Shown one piece after another: positions 45,716-56,131 of a DNA stretch of 64,000 nucleotides. Source of the DNA: Lepraria neglecta (Eukaryota > Ascomycota > Lecanoromycetes > Lecanorales > Stereocaulaceae); NCBI GenBank assembly GCA_033220425.1, contig CM065652.1, positions 4,340,001 to 4,404,000 on the forward strand, given 5' to 3'. Below the pieces are notes generated by a model. That model was not told the DNA's origin, did not search any database, and saw nothing but the letters and a program-made list of their open reading frames with translations. The stretch's first letter is position 1. Each line of letters begins with the position of its first letter. The position numbers and the translations under genes were made by a program.

Positions 45716-46345
45716 TTACCGTTCCTTAATTATCTCATCGATTGAGGATATCTTCGTTGTCATTGCAGTCCTAAGCACGCAATAGATAGTAATGCTGACG
45801 AAGGAAGCCAACATCTTGAGATATTTTTTCAAATGATCACCCGTGAAAGAAGTTTTGCATGGCGGTGGAGAACTACCGAGGTTCTTGCTCAGCAATGCTA
45901 AAAAGCGCGATAATTGTACAAATGGTTGAGCTGCGTCGAGTTGAAGGGAATCGTAGTGTATTTGCGAATAGATCTTCTCCCAACAAGGCAGGGCGCAGAA
46001 GCAAGAGATGAAAACAAAAGAATAACTTGCTACATCTTTAATGCACACCATGACCTCAAACCTTGAAGCCGATTGAGTAGAATGACTTAGAAAAGTGCGC
46101 GTCCACAGGGCGTCGATGTACAAGCTGTCAACCAACAAACCCTTCTGTCTTTCCCATTGTCCAAATCGTATCACCTCTTTCGGCAAGATACCTGCTAGAG
46201 GAAGAGCGTGGGTTGTACAGAAGAAACAGACTATAGCCATCAAATCAATATCCTTGCCATCGCTACCTGGCTCGATTGTTAGTCGAATGATGGAATTTGT
46301 CATGTTGCCAATACGGGGTGTATTCCTCTCGCAGCTCGCCGCCAA
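45716..46345 (-). CDS. orphan ORF, doubtful
   Basis: A 209-aa open frame with unusual composition: Cys-rich and Phe-rich stretches (SYSFVFISCFCALPCWEKI) and near the end a hydrophobic run (MLASFVSITIYCVL). There is no domain, no good splice context and no conserved start context. It may be a real lineage-specific gene or chance. Confidence 0.2.
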   Translation of the reverse strand: MAASCERNTPRIGNMTNSIIRLTIEPGSDGKDIDLMAIVCFFCTTHALPLAGILPKEVIRFGQWERQKGLLVDSLYIDALWTRTFLSHSTQSASRFEVMVCIKDVASYSFVFISCFCALPCWEKIYSQIHYDSLQLDAAQPFVQLSRFLALLSKNLGSSPPPCKTSFTGDHLKKYLKMLASFVSITIYCVLRTAMTTKISSIDEIIKER

Positions 46346-47959
46346 ATTTGGAAGCGCACAGATGCAGAAAATGAGTTATCAAATTCTGACTGTCAGTCTT
46401 TCAATTGTTGATAGTATACAAAACGTACAGGGTCCAGTGGCTGACCTAGCAAGTATTTGACTTTGCCATGTCGTCCTCACACAATTGCAAAGGCAAGCTA
46501 AACCATTAGGAGTAGCACTTGCGCCTTGGAAACGGACAACGTCGGACGGCAACACCGGCCCAAGATTTGGGAAGGTGTCACTAATTCTAGGTACCACGTG
46601 GAACGACGGCTTCCAGCACGAACTCAGGAACCCGGATTAGACGGGAGCCTATCAAAGACTAGAACCGTTAGATCGTTGGCCGGTGCGTGCCTAGCGAAGG
46701 ATTCAAGGTTCCTAGATAATCGATGCCCACACTTGCCGAGATGGTTTCTTGGTAGTGGAAATCAATCTGAAACGCTCGTATTATCTCGGACGATGCTCCG
46801 TCGAAAAACTGGAATTTGTGAGATGAGATGGCTGGAGTTTTATCGACCAAAACGAGGGGGGAGAGAAAATCACAGAGTTTTGCAGAGCACTGTAGAGAAA
46901 AAATTGCAGGATTCCTGGGCTGCGTCGTTGAACGGGCCTCGTTCAAAGGTCTTTTCGGCGGCCGTGGCTGTGGTACTGGTGGCACTAACCATCGCTACGT
47001 CGGTAATCTGCTTTGTAGGAAGATCGAAGATCTGCTAGGAGCGATAAGCTCAAAGTCTATCTGACCTCGCTCCGAACCAGAATGTAACGCCAGAGCATTC
47101 TAGACCATGATGGTTGCGCCTATGGAGCTCTTGCACGAGCGAATGATTCGCAGAGAGAAGCCACGCGAGCACGAAATCAGCTTGCGCCGCTGACGCCACC
47201 AATTGCTCAACCCAGCGGAGCCCCCACGTTTTTCTGGCCGGAGAATTCTCCTGAATGGTGTGGGTCTGTCACCGTTGACAGGATGGGAGTGCTTGAAACT
47301 GGTAAGAGTCCTTGATCGAGCTCATGGCAATGGGTGCTGAGGATGTTTCGCTTGCATTGCAGCATCTCGCGATATCCGCGACTCTGGTTGGCCGTTTCAG
47401 AGTACGTATCCTTTAGAACCGTTCCAGAGAGCTCATCTCGTTTTTTTGTTGAAATTGCGAAAAACGGCTAACATCCTCATCCGCCGGCCTGTTTCGGGCA
47501 TGGATGCCCATGTCAGCTTGGCAATCTCACGAATAATGATGAAGTACACTTAGGACTCCTCACTAGGCCTCCCGTTTATGAGATACACTTCAATGCTCGT
47601 TTATCTTTCCTCTGTGGGCTCCGGCAGGTAACAATAGTGTTCATTCTTCCCACTAGTGTTTGGGGCTTGAAATAGGCCAGCCTCCCATGTCAATAGTCAA
47701 AGTGTGACTTTTTCCAGCATTGAACATCCCCTGGTGACTGTGGGTATACTCGTGACATCTGGACCGTGCTTCGGAAGAAAATAAGTCTACCGAGCTTCCA
47801 CACTTTCCTAGTTGACTTTTGCCTTCCTCCAAACCTTCAACTCTTCAAGAACGTCACTTCCCCCGGCTCCTCACTTTTCTCCTCACTTCCCACATCTGTC
47901 CTGCTCCTTGGACGTCTCTCTCTGCTACTCTCGACAAATTAACAACACTCTCGTTCACA
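46346..47959. other. intergenic with a possible gene relic
   Basis: At about 47090-47420 the plus strand reads TRARNQLAPLTPPIAQPSGA, then PEWCGSVTVDRMGVLETG, a GTAAGA donor (47302), an ATTGCAG acceptor (~47363) and SRDIRDSGWPFQS before GTACGT. This looks like exons of a real gene, but no start or full frame could be found. The frame at 46526-47038 ends in a hydrophobic run (AAVAVVLVALTIATSVICFV). The remainder is the rax1 promoter. Confidence 0.3.
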
Positions 47960-49602
47960 ATGGTCTACTCCCTCTCCTACCGTCGTCCCCCTCACGTAGA
48001 CTCGGCTCGAGCATCCATCAATAGATCCGAGAAGACAAAGTCCATTGACGAAGGATCCATCACCTCACGAAGCTCTGGTGTTATTTCTGGTATCCCAGAT
48101 GCCTTGTCGTTCGACCGTATCATCACTGGAGGCACCTGCCCAGTAAGTTGCCCTGCTCTATGTCTAAGATGCACAATTGGGTCACGAGCCTCAAAATCTG
48201 GCTTCCACCATGTCACCGTCTCAAGCCAATTAATTATCAACACACTGCTGCTGTCGTTGTCATCTCCAGACCCCACTACTCCAAGCATTGTGCGAGCTAC
48301 CAAGCTGACTCTACCATTCTCAGCCATGCACCGCCCGTGACTTCATGAACTACCTCATCTACATCGAACACGCCGCAGAGAACCTCCAATTCTTCCTCTG
48401 GTATCGGGACTACACTAAACGCTTCTCCGAGCTTCCCCCAAGCGAGCGTGCACTTGCACCAGTATGGACAACAGAGCAGGCAGAAGCGGATGCACAGGCA
48501 CCATCTGCCCCAAAGCAGCAAGTCAGCGTCGAGACTGCTGCTGTGTTCAAGGGCACTGATTTTGCACCAGCTGTGGCCAGCGTTGCGGAGTTGAAGCCAA
48601 ACCCATTCAACACCCCACCAAGAACTCCCAATGGAGATAGAGAGAGCGTGGCTCCTTCTGAGAAAGTATGGAGTGAGAATGGTTCTACACTACACTCTTA
48701 CACCAACAAATCCTTCCAGTCAAAAGCTGCAGGTGCTTTCGAAAGCGCTGATCTCAAGTGGCAGCCATGTAAGCATGCTACCTGCCTTTTTGAATATACT
48801 AACACTAATTTTTTTGGCAGTCACCATCCAGCCCTTCAGAGAGGAGGTCACACGCATCATTGCAATCTACATAGCAGATGGAGCACCTCGTCAACTCAAC
48901 CTTTCAGCTAAAGAGCGATCTAAGCTACTCCACGCTTTAGCAAATACCACACACCCTTCAGCATTTGCCAAGGTTGTTCACACTGTGGAATGGTCCCTTC
49001 GTCACCAAGCTCATCCCAACTTCATTCGTTGGACCATATGCAACGGTAACCGACCCCGTGTCATCTTCGCACGGGGCCTTGGCGTCTTCGGTGTCATGGG
49101 AGGCATCATCTCTGCGGTCCTCATCACTCTAAGCAATGCCAGCCGGGGCTATAGAGTGCTCTCGGCAATTGGCTTCATGATTGGCGTTGCAACCTTAATC
49201 TGTGCATGGAAGGGCATGTGCATCGTGAGTGTCCCAGAATCCCTTAATTCATATCGGGAGCGGTCCTCTAACATCGTGCAGGTTCTCCATGGTATGCATC
49301 ACCGACATCTGCGTCCCTGGGAACTCTTCGCCGAAGATGACGACGACTCCTCATTCGACATGGCCAAGGGCTCCTTCGACACTATGGGTAGCACCAACAG
49401 TTACGAAGATGAGCCCTGGATCGCCAAATACGAGAAGCGCAATATCCTCCGGAAGATCCTCGATCGCGAAGTCTGGATCCAGGAGCCTGTACTTCGCCAA
49501 ATCCAGGATACGATATTCCTGCAGGCCATGGGTGGTAGTCTGATCATTACCGCTATCTCCGTGGGCATCTTCTGTACATTTCCCGCAGGAAACTTTTACT
49601 AG
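47960..49602 (+). CDS. rax1: RAX1-like RGS-domain membrane protein
   Basis: Four exons (47960-48142, 48324-48768, 48821-49224, 49282-49602) give 450 aa. The RGS-type fold starts at PPCTARDFMNYLIYIEHAAE and resumes after a Ser/Pro-rich insert at FREEVTRIIAIYIADGAPRQ, LNLSAKERSKLLHAL. Three C-terminal membrane segments follow: ~298-318 (GVMGGIISAVLITLS), ~325-343 (LSAIGFMIGVATLICAW) and ~430-448 (SLIITAISVGIFCTF). RGS plus three TM at this length is the layout of yeast Rax1, a bud-site cortical protein; in moulds it affects morphology and polarity. The intron at 49225-49281 is 57 nt, divisible by three and stop-free, so retention would add 19 residues. Exon 1 starts at MVYSLSYRRPP. Confidence 0.85.
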
Positions 49603-50391
49603 TTCAACGTGTATATGCGAGACCGTATCCATGACGTGCATAAATCTAGATCTATGCTCCTGGGTCGAGCCTAATCTGGAATTTGACGTGCATGACCGGC
49701 TTAATTCGCTTTTCGCTTCTTCTACGAAGCATGTTCTTGCACATTAACACTTTCTTCGCTTCTCGATCGATACCACTTACAAATACCACTTTCGCGATTT
49801 TGCTTGATATGGAGTGCTCGAGGCATTGGACTACTCCAATTTGGCGGGAAATGCTCGGAACATGAATTTCTTAATGGCTTTTGTGCATGCGTGACAGAAA
49901 ATAGAGAGGTGCTTTTGGAGCTTTGGGCTCGGGACTCGAGCAGTGGACTTGTATTGTGTGCTACTGAGCATGCAGTAACATTAGCTAAAAATAATACTCT
50001 ACAAAAATCAAAAGCATAATCAACAGAACCAACAAGTGCTCCATTTCGTTGAACGAGGGTTTGGTTTCTCGTTATGCTTATTGGCTCAATGTCTATGCTG
50101 AATGCTGTCTGCAAGCTAAATTAAAGTCCCAATCGAAACCGCTCACGAGGACACCTTCGTACCTCATCATATGCCATCAAGCTTCTTTCATATGCAGTGA
50201 TCGTTCAAATCATTCCAAGCGCGTCTGTGACAATGCCTTTGCCTGCTGGTGGAAAGCAGGCTCCTAAATTCCCAAAGCTACCACGTTGTCACCAGTGATT
50301 GAGAAGTCTGCGCTCCAAACCAAGGGACAATTCATTCGGCATATCCATACTCGTCTTAGAGTCTTCCCAACCTTGAAGAGGGATCTTGTAG
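49603..50391. other. convergent spacer between rax1-like and gna1
   Basis: About 790 bp with no credible gene. It is long for a convergent spacer, but only short, overlapping frames occur. Confidence 0.45.
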
Positions 50392-51251
50392 TCATTTCTT
50401 CTCATAGTAGTGTGCCATTTCCAGCCCGGCGCGTTTGTAGCCGCATTTGACGTAGAAGCCTTCGTTTGTTTCGGAGCAGTCGAGGATTGTCTGTGGGAGG
50501 GCATGTTAGCATTGGTTAACTTAATGAACGGACTAGGCATCTAGAAACAATGTAATAATGCTGTTGCGAGCCGCCAATGGGTTGTAGAGATGGACTATAA
50601 TGAGGATGATACTGACCTTGTAGCAGCCAACCTTCTCAGCAATGTAGTCCAGAGCCTCTATTATACGCAGCCCGAGCTTCTTGCCCTGCTGGTCTTTGTT
50701 GACGACGATGTCTTCAATATGCCCAACGAGACCTAGATTGTGTATGCTGCAATCCCCACATGTCAGCCCAATCCTACATTACCCTCCCCTAATGGGTAGA
50801 ACAATGACTCACAATTTCCGCTCAACAAGCACACACCCCGTCCCCACGCACTTCCCACTCCCATCACACACCACAAGAACAAAATACTCGTCCCCCCTCT
50901 TCGCCATCCAATCATAGCGTTCCGTCCACGCTTCCTCAGTGATATCCCCAACCGTAGTGAGCACTTTCAGCACGTCCAAGACGCCGGCTTTGTAGTCTGA
51001 GCGCTGGAGAGGGCGCATGGTGTAGCTTTCTGGCAGAGCCTTTTTCACGGAGTCAGAGATGAGGGTCGCGGAGAAGAGAGGACCTGCGCAGGTTTTGGGG
51101 TCAGCATTGCGCTTGATGGATGGGAGGAAGAGTCATAGGGTAGGGAGCAAGTATGAGCAAGTGCTTGGGGAAGATGTATCACAATTCAGATAGCAGTCCT
51201 AAATGAGCACGACACACTCCGAAGGTACGTACCGTTAGTTGAGGAGGACAT
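50392..51251 (-). CDS. gna1: glucosamine 6-phosphate N-acetyltransferase
   Basis: Four exons, complement(join(50392-50490, 50617-50746, 50813-51083, 51233-51251)), give 172 aa. Conserved parts: YTMRPLQRSDYKAGVLDVL, then DEYFVLVVCDGSGKCVGTG, GLVGHIEDIVVNKDQQGKKL with the acetyl-CoA loop, LGLRIIEALDYIAEKVGCYK, and the C-terminal TILDCSETNEGFYVKCGYK. The enzyme transfers acetyl from acetyl-CoA to glucosamine-6-phosphate, giving GlcNAc-6-phosphate for UDP-GlcNAc, chitin and glycan synthesis, in the cytosol. Exon 1 is only 19 nt; introns are 149, 66 and 126 nt. Start codons of gna1 and trm44 are 319 bp apart and divergent. Confidence 0.93.
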
Positions 51252-51570
51252 GTTGGCGGAGCCAGTGGTCGCGGCGGGGGAGGACCACATTGTGCTGGTG
51301 ATGACAGGAGGATTACAGGACGTGGAGAGAATTGAGCTGAGGTTCTAGAGCGCGATTGACAGTCAATTGACCGTTGAATGTTTGTTGTTGGCGTAAAAGC
51401 AATGAAGCTGAAGCTAACAGCTTTGAGAATCAGCAGCCCTAGAATAACCCTCACCGTCTCCGGGGAAGTCTTCCGGCCGTTCCTGGCCAAACGGCCGCCA
51501 ACGAGCCCCTAAGGCGCCACTATCACACCGCAACAGCCAAGCACTCCGACCCCAAACAAGACCCTATCCA
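51252..51570. promoter_or_regulatory. 319-bp divergent promoter region, gna1/trm44
   Basis: Short region between two divergent start codons; both promoters must lie here or in the first exons. No specific element was identified. Confidence 0.5.
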
Positions 51571-53370
51571 ATGTTGGTAAATCGTGGCGACTGGGACGTG
51601 CTAATGCATGAAATCACCGAGACAAATCCTTCGGGGCGACTGCCCGGCGATACATTCCTTCCTGTTCTCCAGAAACCTTGCGATTTCCCACCTGATATCT
51701 TCGAATCTGTCTCCCTCAACCTGCTTAAGAATCCGAACATCAATTCGAGCTTGCTCTTTCGGGCCGATATCTGCTACGATAGCTTGGGTAAAGAGCCCAT
51801 AGATGTGCAATTGAACGAGGAAGAGCTGAGGAAGGGCCTACGGAGATACGTTGTCCGAGATGGAGACTTTCCGGGGTTTGAAGTCACGAGGACTGTTGTT
51901 AGGCAGATGGTACCTAGGAATCCGCAGCTAGACAAGCCAATCGCTCAGACATGCGTGTTTCTACATTCCACCACAAGGGGAAACAGTCTTGAGCAAACAG
52001 TTGTTCTCTACATACCACATGCACCTGATGTCGATCAGATCCCATGGTACCATCCCAGAGTCCAGTCACTAGCATACCTACACTCATGGAGCCCTTCATC
52101 CTCATCTCAGAGCCAGCGAGGCACTATATCCCTTCACTACCGCCTATTCTCATCCGAATCGCTCCCTCTCTCTTCACGCCTCCTCCGAACAGGTCAAAAT
52201 CTACTATCAACTCTACATAAACATGGGCAGGGCCAACTAGCAGGCTATACCAAACGTGTGAACCACGATCAATTGGTCTCGCAGCAGAGAGTGCAAGATA
52301 GATACACAGAGCTCAAAGAAAGGCATGCGAAGAGGTTGTGTGACCGTTGGGTGGAGAAGACAGAACCAAGCAAGCATGCCTTTGAGGATCTGGGCATTGC
52401 GGCTTTCTTAATCGAGCTGTGGAAGGATATGTACGGAGACAACATTTCATGGAGGAATGGGGGCGAAGCAGATCATGAAGATGGAAAACTATTGTTCCCA
52501 GGATTCGTGGACATTGGGTGTGGGAACGGAGTTCTGGTTGATGTGCTTCTGCGAGAGGGATATCAAGGCTGGGGCTTCGACGCACGGAGACGGAAGACTT
52601 GGGAGACGTTTGATGCATTCATTCAACCAAATCTCAGAGAGATGATACTCATTCCACAACCGCTGTTTGAAGCCTCACAAGCTTCAGATCAATTGGATCA
52701 TGCCAATGGTGGTATCATATCAGAACGATCCTCATCAGCAAAAGGCAAACCGGCCGAAAACATACCACCCTGGCATAATGGCATCTTTCCCACAGGCACC
52801 TTCATAATCTCAAACCACGCCGACGAGCTTACGCCATGGACACCACTCCTCGCCTCAATCTCGTCCTCACCTTTCCTCGCCATACCATGCTGCTCTCATA
52901 ACCTATCAGGCGTTCGCTTCCGTGCTCCTTCTGTCTTCAACAGTAACTCGGCAGATGCCTTAGCACCTTCCTACTTCTCCGCTAATATCAAGAAATCTAA
53001 ATCCGTAGCGATCGCCATCGCTTGCTCTGACAACGAAGCTGTCTTTGGCCAAGGACCAGAAACAGGAGACCTCAAAGATTTGAATGCGAAATCACGAGCA
53101 AAGCAGCCTTCTGCTTACTCTAGTCTCTGTGATTGGGTTGCTCATCTTGCTGCGAGGGTTGGATACAAAGTAGAGAGGGAGTGGCTGAGGTTGCCTAGTA
53201 CCAGGAACGTTGGGATTGTATGCCGGAGCGTCATGAATGAGTTTGAGGAGGAAGGGTTAGATGTCAGGAGAGCGAGGGTTGCGGATATTGTGATGAAAGA
53301 GAAGGCTGATGGTGTAGTTTGGGTGGAGAGGGCAAGAGGCTTGACTAGTGGAAAAGGCACTGCACATTGA
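51571..53370 (+). CDS. trm44: tRNA (uracil-2'-O-)-methyltransferase TRM44
   Basis: An intronless 599-aa protein. The N-terminal half includes FEVTRTVVRQMVPRNPQLDK and the block VLYIPHAPDVDQIPWYHPRV typical of Trm44. The AdoMet-binding core is FVDIGCGNGVLVDVLLREGY (about residues 311-330), followed by GWGFDARRRKTWETF. Later conserved parts are FIISNHADELTPWTPLLA, LAIPCCSHNLSG and YSSLCDWVAHLAARVGY. The enzyme methylates the ribose of U44 in tRNA-Ser, in the cytoplasm. The start at 51571 is the first Met of the frame; the family start is variable. Repeat element A begins directly after the stop codon. Confidence 0.92.
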   Translation: MLVNRGDWDVLMHEITETNPSGRLPGDTFLPVLQKPCDFPPDIFESVSLNLLKNPNINSSLLFRADICYDSLGKEPIDVQLNEEELRKGLRRYVVRDGDFPGFEVTRTVVRQMVPRNPQLDKPIAQTCVFLHSTTRGNSLEQTVVLYIPHAPDVDQIPWYHPRVQSLAYLHSWSPSSSSQSQRGTISLHYRLFSSESLPLSSRLLRTGQNLLSTLHKHGQGQLAGYTKRVNHDQLVSQQRVQDRYTELKERHAKRLCDRWVEKTEPSKHAFEDLGIAAFLIELWKDMYGDNISWRNGGEADHEDGKLLFPGFVDIGCGNGVLVDVLLREGYQGWGFDARRRKTWETFDAFIQPNLREMILIPQPLFEASQASDQLDHANGGIISERSSSAKGKPAENIPPWHNGIFPTGTFIISNHADELTPWTPLLASISSSPFLAIPCCSHNLSGVRFRAPSVFNSNSADALAPSYFSANIKKSKSVAIAIACSDNEAVFGQGPETGDLKDLNAKSRAKQPSAYSSLCDWVAHLAARVGYKVEREWLRLPSTRNVGIVCRSVMNEFEEEGLDVRRARVADIVMKEKADGVVWVERARGLTSGKGTAH

Positions 53371-53696
53371 TATATCCACACGCTCCGCGCGATTGTTGTT
53401 GTTTTCGTTGTGGGTATACTCTGTCAACACCCACACATACCATTTCTGAGGGCTCATTACCCTCATACCTCGCACCATGGACCCCTTTCGCTTCCAAAAT
53501 CAGGTAGAAAGGAGGCGTAGACAGCACCTTGAGAACGGTAAATGTCCCCGTTACAATGCCATCGTCGCTTTCACTGACCAAGAATCGCGCGTGTAGCGGC
53601 GGCCTTCGCCCGGCGGCGGCAGCAACAGCAGCAGCTAGACAAGTACCAGCAGTGGCAGTACCAGCAAGTGCAGCAGCGGGCATGGCAGCAAGCCCG

Positions 53697-53742
53697 GCAA
53701 GCCCAGCAAGCCCAGCAAGCCCAGCAAGCCCAGCAAGCCCAG
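53697..53742 (+). repeat. 9-bp tandem repeat (CAGCAAGCC)
   Basis: Five to six units of CAGCAAGCC directly precede the hexanucleotide tract and would encode Gln-Gln-Ala repeats in the element A frame. Confidence 0.85.
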
Positions 53743-53933
<191 letters not shown>

Positions 53934-54292
53934 ACGACAACGACAGCAGCAGCAGTAGCAGCAGCAGAGGGAGGCGAGGGAGAGGGAGGATACGGAGATG
54001 GAGCTTGTGCATATTGTGAGGGCGGGGGAGGAGAGGGGGTTTCAGGATGGGATAGAGGCGGGGAGGGAGATGGAGAGGGCGGAGAGGGCGGAGAGGGAGG
54101 AGAGGGTGAGGGAGAGGGTGGCGTGGAATGCCGCGAGGCACCGCGTGGTATGTTATGTGGTGCTGTGGTTGCTCTGGCTGTGGGTTGTCTGGCGCTGAGA
54201 GAACCAGTGGTACGAGGTGCCGGTGGACTTTTTTTAAATTCGCGACGATAGGCTACTCTATAGCCAAATGCACTTGGGTTCGATCCCTATTT

Positions 54293-54595
54293 TAACCGCG
54301 TCAAGCTCGTGACTTTCGTGATTGTCTCATGGTCGACTCTCTGCTGGTGTCTGCATTTGCGTGCTCTTTAACGACAGCGTCCTTACCCCCTTACCCTCGA
54401 CACCCCACTCATATGTGGCTTCACCCTCTGAAGGAGACCCAATGGATTTACAGAACTGGTTCGCCTCTGCTCTGAGATTGTCACCACTTGCTCGCCCCAT
54501 AGTCTTTCGTCCTGCATTGATGTCGATCACTGAAGACAAAAGGTGCACTTCCAAATCAATTCCACAACCAGGAGAGCTAGCACGGAGGTAACAGT
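54293..54595. other. spacer between element copies A and B
   Basis: About 300 bp between the 3' ends of copies A and B, which face each other. Short frames only. Confidence 0.4.
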
Positions 54596-55640
54596 GGTCA
54601 TCGAACCCATACGTTTGGCTACAAAATAGCCTATGGTCAATCACACTATTATGGGAGTCGAACCCAAAGTGTCTGGCTACAAGGTAGCCCATAGTCAATG
54701 ATACAAAAATAAAACCGGATCCCCTCCCAGCGCCGTCAGCGCCCAAAACCACAGCCACAGCGCAATGCCACAAAACAGACACCCCTCCACAAACACCAAC
54801 CGCTCCCTTTCCGCCCTCATCCAATCCTCCCAGCACTCCCTCTCCACCCGCTCAAGCCTCGCGGCCAGAAACTCCTCCCTAAACCACTGGTGTCGCTGGC
54901 GCAGCGCGAAATCCTCGTCCCACAACCTACGAACATCGTCTGACGGGGCGTCTGCCTCCTGCTCCTCTTTGGTTTCTGCTACTTTACCATAGATTCGGGT
55001 TAGAATAGCGTTGATTGATACATCTGAGGAGAACAATATCCATCCTATCCTTCGCAGCGCGCTTCCTCTGCTATCGCTTTTGGTTGCGATGGTGCTTGGC
55101 TTGCGCCTCGAATTCGGCGCTGGTGGCTGTGGTGCCGTTGATGGTGACGAGGTCTATGGGCTTCGACCGAGGCATGGTGGTCGATATGAGGGATTCGAAC
55201 CCTCGAAACGGCGTGTCCTGTGGTGTGTAGAGCTGATAGAGGGCAATATAGACGAAATTGCAAGAAAATCGGGCGCAATGTTGACAACATATGACGCTAT
55301 GCCGGGCCAATTTCGGCTTTTGTTTATATATTCAAATAGGCGCTCAATATTTTGGACAACAATGCGTGGCGCTTGAGCTCTAGCTTAGCCGTTAAAAGTT
55401 CGCGCCCGCTGAGTCCGAAACCTCAGGCGTCGACCAAACCCTGAGGACACGCCTATTCAGCTCCCCTGGTGGACGAGAAGCGTGGCTCCCAACATTACAA
55501 TGCAGCGTTGCACTCTGGGCGGCACCGCAGGAATACCTGCTGAGGTTGGGGAGGGTGAACCAATCCTTAAGAATTGTGACCTTTGGTTTGAAATTCTTTT
55601 GCCGACTTTTGCTCCTGGGCTCGTTTAGCAACCACGCCAT
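54596..55640 (-). repeat. element copy B, minus strand
   Basis: Reading leftwards from 55640: a block shared with copy C (AACCAATCC...TTCTTTTGCCG), a TATA-like AT-rich stretch (near 55325-55345), a T-arm hairpin at 55188-55204 whose loop is TTCGAAT, and an ATG at 55175 twelve nt later (MPRSKPIDLVTING, then AEFEAQAKHHRNQKR). The intron shared by A and C is absent here. A second frame (54695-55036) encodes an acidic/Arg-rich helix and the hydrophobic LVFVEGCLFCGIALWLWFWA. The end carries two tandem copies of the terminal hairpin (54675-54689 and 54617-54631), the first followed by a T-arm block (54652-54666). Confidence 0.65.
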
Positions 55641-56131
55641 CACACTACAGTGACTTCAATAAATGCTTGTGAGGATCACAACGCCAAAGCCTTCAACATA
55701 GCGCATCGCACAGTCATTGCAATCAATTATCAGCACGCTACAGCACAGCCACGAGGATTTATGAGGCAAGTAATGTCGTTATGAAGGCCGCATATCTCAC
55801 TTATATGTACTAATCACACAATGGAACAATTGAGCTCTCTGGTTCTTTCAACACCTTAGACATATTGTAAGAAAGCAATTTCAACTGCCAGGATATATAG
55901 CCTCTCTAAGGGTGTCCCCCTGCAGTACATGTATGTATTTAGGAGTTGCAGGATCGATTTGAACCACTTTGATGTGCAAAATGCAGAGAAAGGTAGCGGA
56001 TGTCGTTGAACAAAAGGCTAAGCTAGCCATTTCTGTCATAGCCGGTGCCAAGATATCAAAGTTTCAGCCATTATTGAGTCTAACACATACTTCCTGGAGA
56101 CATCAAAATATAAGCTGTGAACGTACGGATT
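55641..56131. other. intergenic
   Basis: About 490 bp, relatively AT-rich, with no coding frame or repeat that I can see. Confidence 0.4.

Noticed and set aside
54590-54700. Tandem tRNA genes suggested by repeated TTCGA motifs
   Set aside because: Only the T-arm-like part and one other hairpin with a 5-nt loop are present; no acceptor or D-arm. They are the repeat ends of element B.
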